Notes: a model not told the origin generated them from the letters alone. A stretch of 64,000 nucleotides of DNA from Flavobacterium sp. (GCA_015234525.1 JADGMX010000033.1:1-64000); one strand, 5' to 3'. Shown: positions 19,081 to 28,179, counted from the stretch's first letter. Translations and numbers: made by a program.

Positions 19081-19191
19081 ATGAGAAGATTTTTAATTAT
19101 TAAGCAGTTTTTCTCTTAAGCCCTACAAGTCTGCGCCGACAATGCCCTGGAGGAGGCTCTTTTCGAAATGGATCCGAATGTCGAGCCATAA
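19081..19191 (+). pseudogene. Short reading frame interrupted by an in-frame stop; possible gene remnant
   Basis: An ATG at 19081 opens MRRFLIIKQFFS and then meets TAA (19117-19119). The same frame continues for 23 codons (ALQVCADNALEEALFEMDPN, VEP) to TAA at 19189-19191 and is followed by a hairpin and T run. A TATATTTC box lies about 30 bases upstream of the ATG. Possibilities are a small gene with a nonsense mutation, the 3' end of a deleted gene, or chance. Confidence 0.3.
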
Positions 19192-19202
19192 TAAACAATC
19201 AT

Positions 19203-19236
19203 AATCCGCCCTCCAACGGCGGATTGTCAATTTTTT
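19203..19236 (+). terminator. Hairpin with downstream T run before the GLPGLI gene
   Basis: AATCCGCC/GGCGGATT (8 bp, loop CTCCAAC), then GTCAA and T6. The spacer before the T run makes it a weak terminator; it could instead act in the leader of the GLPGLI gene, whose ATG is five bases after the T run. Confidence 0.5.
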
Positions 19237-19241
19237 GAATA

Positions 19242-19961
19242 ATGAACAATATTTTATATTATGTTGCGCTATTGTTTTGTTTTGCAACGAACGCACAAAC
19301 CATCGAAGTCCACTATCAAATCCAGATCGATTTAAGCGGAGGAAAATCACAGCCCAATCTTCAACAGTACCATCTCACAAATAGCCAAGGCAAATCTCTT
19401 CAAAAAAAATTTCTGGAAAAGCATTCGTCAGAGAATCGTGATGGATCAACCTCAAGATTTGTAAAGCTCGGTAATGACACGACATTTATTTATAAAAATT
19501 TCAGTACCGACCGCCTGATATCAGAGGAGCGGATCTTTACAAAGGCTTTTGTTGTTGAAGACAATCTGCAGCTTTTTAAATGGACAATTGAAGCTGACAC
19601 ACTTACTGTTTTAAGCCAGAAGTGCCGCAAAGCATCAACAAAATTTCGCGGTAGGGAATATATAGCCTATTTTGCCGAAGACATCCCCATTCCCGACGGA
19701 CCCTATAAATTTAACGGGTTGCCGGGATTAATTTTAAAAGTGCTGATGGTAAACTCGGATTCGGTGTTTGTGGCAGAAGCGGTTTCAATTCGCTTAAACG
19801 GCACAAACAAAGAGATTCGCAATCCTTTTGAAGGCAAAAAATTAACCCGTTACGAAGATTATAAAAAGGAGCATAAAAGAAAGAGCTCAGAGATGGAGGC
19901 ATATTCGCAACAAGGCGATGTCAAAATTTCAAGCTCGGGTTGGGAGCTACATGATGAATAG
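19242..19961 (+). CDS. GLPGLI family protein
   Basis: A 239-residue protein with a Sec signal peptide (MNNILYYVALLFCFATNAQ) and the family signature GPYKFNGLPGLIL near residue 155. GLPGLI proteins are secreted Bacteroidota proteins of unknown function, usually encoded directly upstream of a TonB-type receptor, as here. The stop codon overlaps the receptor start, so the two are co-expressed. Confidence 0.9.
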   Translation: MNNILYYVALLFCFATNAQTIEVHYQIQIDLSGGKSQPNLQQYHLTNSQGKSLQKKFLEKHSSENRDGSTSRFVKLGNDTTFIYKNFSTDRLISEERIFTKAFVVEDNLQLFKWTIEADTLTVLSQKCRKASTKFRGREYIAYFAEDIPIPDGPYKFNGLPGLILKVLMVNSDSVFVAEAVSIRLNGTNKEIRNPFEGKKLTRYEDYKKEHKRKSSEMEAYSQQGDVKISSSGWELHDE

Positions 19962-22512
19962 AGTTTCCCTTTCCCTTTTAATTTGCATGTTTTCTCTTTT
20001 TCAATCATATTCGCAAGAAATTACGGGTACGGTAATTTCTGATAATGGCGTACTGCCAAATGCCCGGGTTACGGCAAAAAAGAAGTCACAAATTTTGTCC
20101 TTTGCTTTCACTAATGTCAAGGGTGAGTTTACGCTACCGGATCTCCAAACCGACAGCGTGAATATTGAAGTCACACATTTAAATTTCGACACAAAATTAA
20201 TCCGCGTCGTCCTTCCTTTATCAGATCCGCTCCTAATCACGCTTGTCGAAAAACCTACATCACTTTCAGAAGTCGTTATTGTGAACGATCGACCGATGAC
20301 ACAAAAGAAAGATACCGTAATCTACAAAATTGACCACTTTAAGGACGGCACCGAACGTGTTGTTGAAGACATCCTCAAAAAGTTACCCGGAATCAACGTT
20401 ACCGAAGCGGGAAAAATATTCTATAAGGGAAAGGAAATAAAATCACTGATGATTGACGGCGACGATCTTTTTAGTTCCCAATATACCATCGGAAGCAAAA
20501 ATATCGACGTAAACGATGTCGAATCAGTCGAGGCCATCGAAAACTTCAATAAAAACAAAATTCTTCATAAGCTAAGCGAAAGTAACAACGTTGCCCTAAA
20601 CCTAAATCTTAAGAACGGCCGGCCGGCAATATCCGCCCGAGCGACATTGGAAAACAACTTTTACTCTAAGTATAATAATGGTCTGACTTCGTTGTTACTT
20701 CATCAAAAAATTAAAGGATTCAGTACCATTCAGTTTAACAACATTGGCAATAGCTTGATACCTGATTTTTATTTCGACGGAGTTGGCGCTGATAAACTGG
20801 AAAAGTCGCGCGACTTAATCAGCAACGGCGCGTTTCCCACGTTTTTAGGAAATCGGAATTCACTGCTTAACAATACATTTTCGACGAACGAATCGATTAA
20901 GGTAAACTTGGTAAAAACGGTTTCATCAACTTTCGGGATTAACTATTTTCAGGATAAAATTTCGCAAGACTTGAAAAGCCGGAGCGATTATTCATTCCAG
21001 GATCAATATCTTACGTATCGCAATATCGACCGCCAAATACAAAAACCTCAAGTGTTTTCGATAAGCAATGAAAATGAATTTTATAATAGTGAAAACTTGC
21101 AAGTCAACTCGGTTTTTTTACTTGAAAAGCGCTCGGTTTCATACGAAAATAATGGCATCAACAATGACGTTTTTCGCCGGAGCCAAGTCGGTTCTGATTC
21201 GTATTTCATAGGCGGAAAGATAACAGCAACTAAGTTGATCAGCAGTAAATCGGCGTTGAATGCTGAAATGTTATTTTCAGAAAGTCAGTCTGATCAGTTG
21301 TTGTCATTATCGCCGGAAATCGAATTGGAACCCGGCATTAGCGCCAAAGAACAAACCAGTATTATCAGTTCCTCTTACGTTGCGGGTCAGATAAAATATG
21401 TCACGAAATGGAAAAAATTCAATTTTGAAATTGCAAACAGCTCCCGGGTTCAAAACGATCATCTTAAAAGCAAACTCGACAGCATCAATGGTTTAGATCA
21501 TCAAAACGACCTCGCTTTTGAAAGTTTCACTAATAGCTTTACATCGCAAGCCAAGTTTCAATTTCGCAAGTTCAATTTTAGGCTTAGTCATGAATTGACA
21601 TATAATCAGATTAACAATGCTCTTAGTGATTTTGAAAATCTTTTTAACGCCGGCATCAGATATTCCATCAATAGAAAACAGCGAATCGAACTTCAATTCT
21701 TTCAACGATTGGAAAATCCGGCGCTTCAGAATGTCTTTACCTCGCCAATCTTAACATCAGACAGGACTTCCACCCAAAATCAAGGGTTGATCAACAATAT
21801 AAAATCAACCGATGCGTCGCTGGTCTACACCATTTCGGATACTTATAATACTTTCTTTTTGAGAACGGCCGTTACCTTCAGCAGTCGAAACAGAGATTAT
21901 TATCAGACCACTCAGTTGTCTCCGGTCATCATCCGAACCAATTCAATTTTACTTGATTATGGAAACAACCGGGCGGGCGCAAACCTATCAGTCCACAAAT
22001 TAATTCCCGGTCTAAAAATAAATGTGAAGTACAATGTCAACTACACATTTTTGAAGTTCTACAATTACATTGAAGATTCTCCGCTGCGTACAATCAACAG
22101 CTCATTATTGAACAACGAACTTGAACTCTATAAAACCATAAAATCATTTTCGCTCAAAAATACATTGAACGTCGACTATCGGATGTATAAAGTTGAAGGC
22201 CGAACCAATTCATTTGCGCAAATAAAAAACGAGTTTTCTGTTAACGTCAAACTATCAGAGTTGCTCAGCATGCAATCAAACATCAAAACCTTTTTGCCCG
22301 ACAACCAAAGTCGTTTTCACTACAATTTCCTAGATTTTGAAGTTTTGTATAATTTAAAATCCCTGAAAACCGAATTTTATTTGAGAGGGCAAAATCTGCT
22401 GAATCACAAGACATTCCGCAACGTTTCAGTATCAGATTTCGAACGGTCGTCGTTCTCTTACAAATTGCAGGAACGTACCATATTGCTCGGAATGATGTTC
22501 AAACTATTCTGA
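19951..22512 (+). CDS. TonB-type outer-membrane receptor with carboxypeptidase-like N-terminal domain
   Basis: About 853 residues. After a signal peptide (FQSYSQ) comes a carboxypeptidase-regulatory-like beta-sandwich (ITGTVISDNGVLPNARV to about residue 90), then a plug-like region (LSEVVIVNDRP to DVNDVESVEAIENF) and a long barrel ending in MMFKLF. It is the usual partner of GLPGLI proteins; in this branch the plug is divergent and substrate is unknown. Starts at ATG 19951 or 19954, overlapping the GLPGLI stop by 8-11 bases. The module sits between the identical repeat copies C and D. Confidence 0.85.
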   Translation: MMNRVSLSLLICMFSLFQSYSQEITGTVISDNGVLPNARVTAKKKSQILSFAFTNVKGEFTLPDLQTDSVNIEVTHLNFDTKLIRVVLPLSDPLLITLVEKPTSLSEVVIVNDRPMTQKKDTVIYKIDHFKDGTERVVEDILKKLPGINVTEAGKIFYKGKEIKSLMIDGDDLFSSQYTIGSKNIDVNDVESVEAIENFNKNKILHKLSESNNVALNLNLKNGRPAISARATLENNFYSKYNNGLTSLLLHQKIKGFSTIQFNNIGNSLIPDFYFDGVGADKLEKSRDLISNGAFPTFLGNRNSLLNNTFSTNESIKVNLVKTVSSTFGINYFQDKISQDLKSRSDYSFQDQYLTYRNIDRQIQKPQVFSISNENEFYNSENLQVNSVFLLEKRSVSYENNGINNDVFRRSQVGSDSYFIGGKITATKLISSKSALNAEMLFSESQSDQLLSLSPEIELEPGISAKEQTSIISSSYVAGQIKYVTKWKKFNFEIANSSRVQNDHLKSKLDSINGLDHQNDLAFESFTNSFTSQAKFQFRKFNFRLSHELTYNQINNALSDFENLFNAGIRYSINRKQRIELQFFQRLENPALQNVFTSPILTSDRTSTQNQGLINNIKSTDASLVYTISDTYNTFFLRTAVTFSSRNRDYYQTTQLSPVIIRTNSILLDYGNNRAGANLSVHKLIPGLKINVKYNVNYTFLKFYNYIEDSPLRTINSSLLNNELELYKTIKSFSLKNTLNVDYRMYKVEGRTNSFAQIKNEFSVNVKLSELLSMQSNIKTFLPDNQSRFHYNFLDFEVLYNLKSLKTEFYLRGQNLLNHKTFRNVSVSDFERSSFSYKLQERTILLGMMFKLF

Positions 22513-22518
22513 TTTTTT

Positions 22519-22605
22519 TTTAGAAGCTATTCCGGCTATTCGCTATTATCTTTTGCCGCTTAAAGAAAGCGGCAAAAGGATAACCGCTGCTATCCGGGCT
22601 AGGGC
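22519..22605 (+). repeat. Dispersed structured repeat, type I, copy D
   Basis: Same sequence as copy C from TTTAGAAGC through GGGCTAGGG, directly after the receptor stop codon. The T run preceding it plus its hairpin may also terminate receptor transcription. Confidence 0.88.
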
Positions 22606-22686
22606 TAATTCGTTTTATTGAACCGCTATCTAATCCGAAAATCGCTAACTTTACATTTTTAAAAACCAACACCCAAAACCCAGAAA

Positions 22687-22908
22687 ATGAAAGAAAAAGG
22701 CCTATATACCGGAATCATTGAACAAGATGAACATGGCAACTTCTTCTGCGGCGAATACCTACTCGATTATAAGTATACCACCGAGAACAAGTTTAAAGTC
22801 GGCGACGAAATCAATATCAAAACCGCAATCGCCAATCCGAGCGATATGAGCGCAGGTTGGTATCCAAAGAAATCTCGCAATTTTTTCCTCGCGAATAAGA
22901 AGGAGTAA
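22687..22908 (+). CDS. Small protein of unknown function
   Basis: A 73-residue soluble protein beginning MKEKGLYTGIIEQDEHGN; the FKVGDEINIK stretch suggests a small beta-barrel such as an OB or Tudor-like fold (inference). No signal peptide. The ATG follows an A-rich run ending CCCAGAAA. It precedes dgt by 88 bases of short-word repeats. I do not recognise the family. Confidence 0.65.
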   Translation: MKEKGLYTGIIEQDEHGNFFCGEYLLDYKYTTENKFKVGDEINIKTAIANPSDMSAGWYPKKSRNFFLANKKE

Positions 22909-22911
22909 TGG

Positions 22912-22995
22912 CGCAATTTTAAAATTTGAAAATTTGCCACATTCCTTTCACCCTTCACCTTTTACCTAGAACCCAAGACCCAACATCCAACCAAC
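22912..22995. repeat. Degenerate short-word repeats before dgt
   Basis: AATTTTAAAATTTGAAAATTTG is followed by TTTCACCCTTCACC and then GAACCCAAGACCCAACATCC-type words, ending at the dgt start codon. Members of two of the intergenic word families. Confidence 0.55.
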
Positions 22996-22996
22996 C

Positions 22997-24343
22997 ATGA
23001 ACTGGGAACAACTTCTTTCTCTGCGTCGCCAAGGCGATAAAAACAAACGCCTCCGGCGCGAACAAGACGATACCCGACTCGGATTTGAAGTCGATTACGA
23101 CCGGATTATCTTTTCATCCGCTTTTAGAAGTTTGCAGGACAAAACGCAGGTCATTCCGCTTTCAAAAACCGACTTTGTTCATACCAGACTTACACACAGT
23201 CTTGAAGTTTCCGTAGTTGGGCGCTCGATCGGCCGATTGGTTGGTAAGAAGATTATTGAAAAATATCCATACCTAAAAGAAGTTCACGGTTATCATATGA
23301 ACGACTTCGGTGCAATTGTAGCCGCGGCTTCGCTGGCACACGACATCGGAAATCCACCGTTTGGTCATTCGGGTGAAAAGGCCATCGGCGAATATTTTTC
23401 AATTGGTAACGGGCTGCAATTCAAACAGCAACTTTCGCCAAAAGAATGGCAGGATTTGATCGATTTTGAAGGCAATGCGAACGGTTTTGCGGTGCTTACA
23501 GGTACGCGTCCCGGACATGAAGGCGGACTGCGGATTTCATATGCAACGTTAGGCGCATTTATGAAGTATCCCAAGGAGAGTCTGCCAAAGAAACCAACGC
23601 CGAACATCGCCGATAAAAAATATGGGTTTTTTCAAACCGATAAAGATTTCTTTAATGAAGTTGCCGCAGAACTAGGCTTAATCCCGAATAAATCAGGATC
23701 GGATACGGGTTATGAACGACATCCTCTGGCTTATCTCGTTGAAGCCGCAGATGATATTTGCTATACGATTATCGATTTTGAGGACGGCATCAACCTCGGA
23801 CTAGTGTCTGAAGATTATGCGCTGGAATACTTGATAAAACTCGTTAAAGACAGCATTGACACTGCAAAATACAACACGCTTACCACCAAGGAAGACCGAA
23901 TCAGCTATTTGCGTGCGCTCGCCATTGGTAGTTTGATTAATGATGCTGTAAGGGTATTTATCGAAAATGAAGAAAATATACTTGCGGGTCAGTTTCCGTA
24001 TGCTTTAATGGACAAAAGCAAGTACAAAGTACAGATGGACGACATCATTAAGCTATCGGTTAAGAAAATATACCAAAGTAGGGAAGTGATCGAAAAGGAA
24101 CTAACCGGATACAAAATCATTAACCATTTGCTGGATAATTTCATTACGGCTTACAACAATAACTACGACGGTAAGGCAAGCAATTACGATAAATTACTAT
24201 TGAAAATTTTGCCCGAAAGACATCATCTTGAAAAGGCAACATTATATGAGCGATTGCTTCACATATGCCATTTCGTGTCGTTGTTAACCGATGGGAATGC
24301 GCTTGAAATCTTTGATACAATTAACGGCCGACGAAAAAATTAG
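22997..24343 (+). CDS. dgt: Deoxyguanosinetriphosphate triphosphohydrolase (dGTPase)
   Basis: HD-superfamily enzyme of 448 residues that hydrolyses dNTPs (classically dGTP) to the nucleoside and tripolyphosphate, helping control the dNTP pool. Motifs: FRSLQDKTQV (near 42), the first metal His in LTHSLEV, the HD pair in LAHDIGNPPFGHSGE (near 115), and the later Asp in EAADDICYTIIDFEDG (near 250). Length fits the family. Its stop overlaps the convergent DUF3078 gene by four bases. Confidence 0.93.
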   Translation: MNWEQLLSLRRQGDKNKRLRREQDDTRLGFEVDYDRIIFSSAFRSLQDKTQVIPLSKTDFVHTRLTHSLEVSVVGRSIGRLVGKKIIEKYPYLKEVHGYHMNDFGAIVAAASLAHDIGNPPFGHSGEKAIGEYFSIGNGLQFKQQLSPKEWQDLIDFEGNANGFAVLTGTRPGHEGGLRISYATLGAFMKYPKESLPKKPTPNIADKKYGFFQTDKDFFNEVAAELGLIPNKSGSDTGYERHPLAYLVEAADDICYTIIDFEDGINLGLVSEDYALEYLIKLVKDSIDTAKYNTLTTKEDRISYLRALAIGSLINDAVRVFIENEENILAGQFPYALMDKSKYKVQMDDIIKLSVKKIYQSREVIEKELTGYKIINHLLDNFITAYNNNYDGKASNYDKLLLKILPERHHLEKATLYERLLHICHFVSLLTDGNALEIFDTINGRRKN

Positions 24344-25281
24344 AAGCTGTAAACAAGTCCGACGCCAAGCATTTGTTTTAGCTGAAGTTTCGGTCCTTCG
24401 ATGATCTGCGTGCCGTCGACTTTTTTCTTGTTCTTCACATCGTGGTCATAAACTAAATGCGCACCAATATTGGCTTTAACGTATTTGTTGACGATCAAAT
24501 CAAGTGAAACCTGCCAATCAACATCGATATTCCCAAAATTGTTTAGGTAATCGGTGTAGAGATTCAGTTTGTTTTCTAAAACTATGTTTTTGAACACTTC
24601 GCGCTTCAAATGTGTGGTGATTAAAAAACCAAGTTCCGTTTTCGAGTTCTCGCCTTCACGGATGAGCTCGCCGGTTTCAGTATCATAAATTGCTTTTTTA
24701 ACACCAAAAGCACCCTGATCGGCAAGACGCTGATCCAAAACCAACGTGTTTTTCATAGTTAATGGCGAGATATAAAGGTTGAAATTCTTCTGCTTATTTG
24801 CATATTCGGCACCAATACCCAGAAACGTATATGCCGGTGCAAATGGTTGCGATATCGCTTTTTCCACATTCGGATACGCATATCCAGCGGTAAATTGAGT
24901 GTTGAAATTAAATCGCGCCGAATGATACCAGCCTGAAGTTGTGTCGCGCCTGTAACCAAAATTTGAACTGAACTGAAACGCATCATCTGTCTTTCGAAGT
25001 TCGATTCCGTCCTGTTTGTTGAGTCCGTATCGAATCGTAAGTTCATTGCCCCATTTTACATTTCCCTTGACGTAGCGCCTGATGAATTCGCCTTTGAAAA
25101 GTCCGGTAACTGAGCTAACTCCACCCGGACTCCAATTAACAAACGCAATTTCGTTCAAATCGAATCCAACCGTATTTTTTTTGGTCCAATTGGAGATGGT
25201 ATCAGGCGTTGGCTGGATGATTACCTGGGATTGTACGGAAATAGCAAAAAATGCGAAGAAAAATAACGAAAGAATTCTCAT
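24340..25281 (-). CDS. DUF3078 outer-membrane-like protein
   Basis: A 313-residue protein with a Sec signal peptide (ISVQSQ) and a beta-rich body of alternating residues ending GVGLVYSF, typical of a small beta-barrel. It has the DUF3078 features NWTKKNTVGFDLNEIAFVNWSPGG and WGNELTIRYG. Function unknown. It lies 39 bases downstream of dxs on the same strand and is probably co-transcribed, an arrangement I recall from other flavobacteria. Confidence 0.85.
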   Translation of the reverse strand: MRILSLFFFAFFAISVQSQVIIQPTPDTISNWTKKNTVGFDLNEIAFVNWSPGGVSSVTGLFKGEFIRRYVKGNVKWGNELTIRYGLNKQDGIELRKTDDAFQFSSNFGYRRDTTSGWYHSARFNFNTQFTAGYAYPNVEKAISQPFAPAYTFLGIGAEYANKQKNFNLYISPLTMKNTLVLDQRLADQGAFGVKKAIYDTETGELIREGENSKTELGFLITTHLKREVFKNIVLENKLNLYTDYLNNFGNIDVDWQVSLDLIVNKYVKANIGAHLVYDHDVKNKKKVDGTQIIEGPKLQLKQMLGVGLVYSF

Positions 25282-25320
25282 TTGAAATAGTTAGGCTCAA
25301 TTGGCAAAATTCCCCTTTTT

Positions 25321-27090
25321 TTAGTAAGTCTGCAAAATTTCGACCAGGCTTTCTTTGTTAATTCTACTATAACGATGTAGTTCTTCGACAGTTCCGTGTT
25401 CGATGAACTTGTCGGGAACGCCTAGGATCTGAAGGTCGATTTTATATTTATGACGGGAAACAAATTCAGCGATTGAGCTTCCAAATCCGCCGCTAATCGT
25501 TCCTTCTTCTAATGTCGTGATGCGTTGATAGTTTTCGCAGATGTGATGTAAAAGTCTTTCGTCGAGTGGCTTTATGAATCCGAAATCATAATGCGAAAAA
25601 TCGCTTTGATTTGGAAGCTCATCGATAGCTTTGGACATGGCGTTGCCAATAAATCCGGTGGTTAAAATAGCGTGTTTATTGCCTTTTCGAAGCTGATTTG
25701 CCTTTCCAATTTGAATCTCAGTATAGTCAACTTCCCAATTTGTAATCACCCCACGGCCGCGCGGATATCTGATTGCTATTGGATTTTTTAAATCCAGTTG
25801 AGCCGTGTACAGAATGTTTCGAAGCGCAATTTCATTTAGAGGTGCGTAAATCGTCAGGTTCGGGATGCATCTCAGAAAAGCGATATCGAAAACGCCGTGG
25901 TGAGTCGCCCCATCTTCACCAACAAGTCCGGCGCGATCAAGGCAGAAGATCACCGGTAAGTTTTGAAGCGCAACATCGTGAATCACCTGGTCGTAGGCGC
26001 GTTGAAGGAAAGTCGAATAAATGTTGCAATAAACAACCATTCCCTGAGTGGCCATTCCGGCAGATAACGTCACCGCATGTTGTTCGGCAATTCCGACGTC
26101 AAAAGCCCGCTCAGGAAATTCGTCCATCATATATTTTAGTGAACTTCCAGTTGGCATTGCCGGAGTAATTCCGATGATCTTTTTATTTTTTCGTGCCAGA
26201 TCAAGCAGCGTTAGTCCGAAGACATCCTGAAATTTTGCCGGTAAACCATTTTCTTGTTGAATGGCAAGTTCGCCGGTCAACTTATCAAATTTTCCGGGAG
26301 CGTGATACTTTACCTGATTTTCCTCGGCTTTCTTCAGACCTTTGCCCTTGGTTGTGATTATATGAAGGAATTTCGGTCCTTTTTTTCGTTTTAAGCGTCG
26401 CAACTCTTTTATCAAGCCGAATATATCGTGTCCGTCGATTGGGCCGCTATAATCGAAGTTAAGCGACTTAATCATGTTATTTTGACGCGGATTTTTTCCT
26501 TCTTTGACTGCGGTAAAATAATTCTTAAGGGCGCCAACCGCAGGGTCGATTCCGATGGCGTTATCATTGAGGATGACCAGAAGGTTTGCATCGGTTACGC
26601 CCGCGTGATTCAGGCCTTCGAAAGCCATTCCGCTTGCAATTGAAGCATCGCCAATGACTGCAATATGATGTTTGTCGAAATTGCCGTTAAGTGCTGAAGC
26701 CATTGCCATTCCGAGTGCGGCAGAAATTGAGGTCGACGAATGTCCGACGCCAAAAGTATCAAATTCGCTTTCAGTTCTCTTGGGAAAACCTGAAATGCCG
26801 TTGAGTTGTCGATTGGTGTCAAAAATGTTGCGACGACCGGTTAGGATCTTATGTCCGTAAGCCTGATGACCGACATCCCAAACCAGTAAATCTTCGGGAG
26901 TGTTGAAAACGTAGTGAAGTGCGATGGTGAGTTCGACCACGCCGAGTGATGCGCCGAGATGACCTTCCTTAACGGAAACGACATCGATAATAAACTCGCG
27001 TAATTCCGTGGCTAAAGCAGGAAGATCTGCTAAGTCGAGTTTACGAAGCGATTTTGGGTCGTCTATTTTTGAAAGTATATTTTCGGGCAT
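25321..27090 (-). CDS. dxs: 1-deoxy-D-xylulose-5-phosphate synthase
   Basis: First enzyme of the MEP isoprenoid pathway: thiamine-diphosphate-dependent condensation of pyruvate and glyceraldehyde 3-phosphate. 589 residues, slightly short of the 620 typical outside Bacteroidota. Visible are the catalytic-domain block DVGHQAYGHKILTGRR, the ThDP-binding GDASIASGMAFEGLNHAG, ending in NDN (GDA replaces the usual GDG, as I recall for this phylum), and the transketolase block GIAEQHAVTLSAGMA. The -7 box TACATTTG ends four bases before the ATG, predicting a leaderless mRNA. Confidence 0.96.
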   Translation of the reverse strand: MPENILSKIDDPKSLRKLDLADLPALATELREFIIDVVSVKEGHLGASLGVVELTIALHYVFNTPEDLLVWDVGHQAYGHKILTGRRNIFDTNRQLNGISGFPKRTESEFDTFGVGHSSTSISAALGMAMASALNGNFDKHHIAVIGDASIASGMAFEGLNHAGVTDANLLVILNDNAIGIDPAVGALKNYFTAVKEGKNPRQNNMIKSLNFDYSGPIDGHDIFGLIKELRRLKRKKGPKFLHIITTKGKGLKKAEENQVKYHAPGKFDKLTGELAIQQENGLPAKFQDVFGLTLLDLARKNKKIIGITPAMPTGSSLKYMMDEFPERAFDVGIAEQHAVTLSAGMATQGMVVYCNIYSTFLQRAYDQVIHDVALQNLPVIFCLDRAGLVGEDGATHHGVFDIAFLRCIPNLTIYAPLNEIALRNILYTAQLDLKNPIAIRYPRGRGVITNWEVDYTEIQIGKANQLRKGNKHAILTTGFIGNAMSKAIDELPNQSDFSHYDFGFIKPLDERLLHHICENYQRITTLEEGTISGGFGSSIAEFVSRHKYKIDLQILGVPDKFIEHGTVEELHRYSRINKESLVEILQTY

Positions 27091-27094
27091 AGAG

Positions 27095-27121
27095 CAAATG
27101 TAAGAACAAATTGTAATTTTG
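27095..27121. promoter_or_regulatory. Divergent leaderless promoters of dxs and tadA
   Basis: Minus-strand box TACATTTG (27095-27102) ends four bases before the dxs ATG, and plus-strand box TAATTTTG (27114-27121) ends four bases before the tadA ATG. The two genes are separated by only 35 bases, so polymerases at the two sites should exclude each other. Confidence 0.6.
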
Positions 27122-27125
27122 GCTT

Positions 27126-27569
27126 ATGGAAAACATTTTCGACGATGCTTATTTTATGCGAAAAGCGCTTCAGGAGGCGCAGTATGCGTACGATCGGGGA
27201 GAGGTTCCGGTTGGAGCGGTTGTAGTTGTAAACAATAATGTGATAGCCCGGAGTCACAATTTGACGGAAATGCTGAACGATGTGACGGCTCATGCCGAAA
27301 TGCAATCGATTACGGCAGCTGCGAATTATTTAGGCGGAAAATACCTGATTGATTGTACGCTTTATGTGACGATTGAGCCGTGTCAGATGTGTGCGGGTGC
27401 TTTGTATTGGAGTCAAATTTCAAAGGTTGTATTTGGTGCGCGTGATGAAAAACGCGGATTCATCGCGATGGGAACCAAGTTGCACCCGAAGACGAAAGTT
27501 GTGTCGGGTGTGCTTGAGAAGGAAGCGGGTGAGTTGATGCTGAAGTTTTTTGCGGAGCGGAGGAGGTAG
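27126..27569 (+). CDS. tadA: tRNA-specific adenosine deaminase
   Basis: Deaminates A34 to inosine in tRNA-Arg(ACG). 147 residues with the zinc-deaminase motifs HAEMQ (catalytic Glu) and PCQMCAGAL, and the N-terminal ALQEAQYAYDRGEVPVGAVVV block typical of TadA. Length normal. Divergent from dxs with a predicted leaderless start. Its 3' end runs into TTTGAAAATTTGAAG words. Confidence 0.95.
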   Translation: MENIFDDAYFMRKALQEAQYAYDRGEVPVGAVVVVNNNVIARSHNLTEMLNDVTAHAEMQSITAAANYLGGKYLIDCTLYVTIEPCQMCAGALYWSQISKVVFGARDEKRGFIAMGTKLHPKTKVVSGVLEKEAGELMLKFFAERRR

Positions 27570-27615
27570 AAATGTGGCGATTTGAAAATTTGAAGATTTG
27601 AAGATTTGAAAATGG
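27570..27615. repeat. TTTGAAGA-type word repeats after tadA
   Basis: Several tandem degenerate copies of GATTTGAA(A/G) follow the tadA stop codon. Confidence 0.55.
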
Positions 27616-27860
27616 GAGCGGCGGGATGTAATGTAATACTTCTGTCCGCGCTTAAGTTTTCTTTGCAAGCAAATACAATAATTTGGCTAACATTTGGAGT
27701 GCTGACTGTTGCCAAAAAACTGCACTATAATTTTATGCTGGCATTAATACTTCCATTTATTGGATTCATTATTTCACTAGTCGGTGCGACGTTTACAATT
27801 GGGTTGCTGTTGAGCGCTATTTTCAAACGGAATATCAATAAGAATCCAGAAAATTACTGA
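27606..27860 (+). CDS. Possible small hydrophobic protein
   Basis: An open frame of up to 84 codons whose last 41 (from MLALILPFIGF at 27738) are strongly hydrophobic, then KRNINKNPENY. The upstream part begins inside the word repeat, so if the gene is real the start is probably internal. No exact promoter box is seen. Uncertain. Confidence 0.35.
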   Translation: MKMGAAGCNVILLSALKFSLQANTIIWLTFGVLTVAKKLHYNFMLALILPFIGFIISLVGATFTIGLLLSAIFKRNINKNPENY

Positions 27861-27954
27861 CGGCAAAAGTAGTTTGCATGTTTTCAGTTAGTTGCAGTTT
27901 TATTTGCTGAAAGAATGATGGTTCGTTTTTGCATCAATTATCTGGTCACAGCAT

Positions 27955-28019
27955 CAGTAATCCTTCGGCTTTTCCGCATTCACCCAAAACCCAAAACCCA
28001 AGATCCAACCACCAACCCC
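27955..28019. repeat. ACCCAAAACCCAAG-type word repeats
   Basis: Degenerate tandem words ACCCAAAACCCAAAACCCAAG followed by ATCCAACCACCAACC, abutting repeat copy E. The rest of 27861-27954 shows no gene. Confidence 0.55.
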
Positions 28020-28133
28020 CACTAGCCCGGATCGAAGCGGAAATCCTGTCATTGCCAACTGTTTTTTTTTGAGGTAATTGGCGTAGTAAAGGCAATGGCA
28101 GATTGAAGTGTAGAGCCGGAAATAGCTCCTAAA
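28018..28133 (-). repeat. Dispersed structured repeat, type I, copy E
   Basis: On the minus strand from TTTAGGAGCTATTTCCGGC to GATCCGGGCTAGTGGG. This copy has a longer central arm, CTGCCATTGCC / GGCAATGACAG, around an insert with T9. It separates the word repeats from the rng terminator. Confidence 0.75.
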
Positions 28134-28140
28134 CAGGCAT

Positions 28141-28173
28141 AAAAAAACCGCCAATCTTTAGGGGAAAGGCGGT
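28141..28173 (-). terminator. Terminator of rng
   Basis: On the minus strand ACCGCC ... GGCGGT followed by seven T, just after the rng stop codon. Confidence 0.85.
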
Positions 28174-28179
28174 GTTTTA

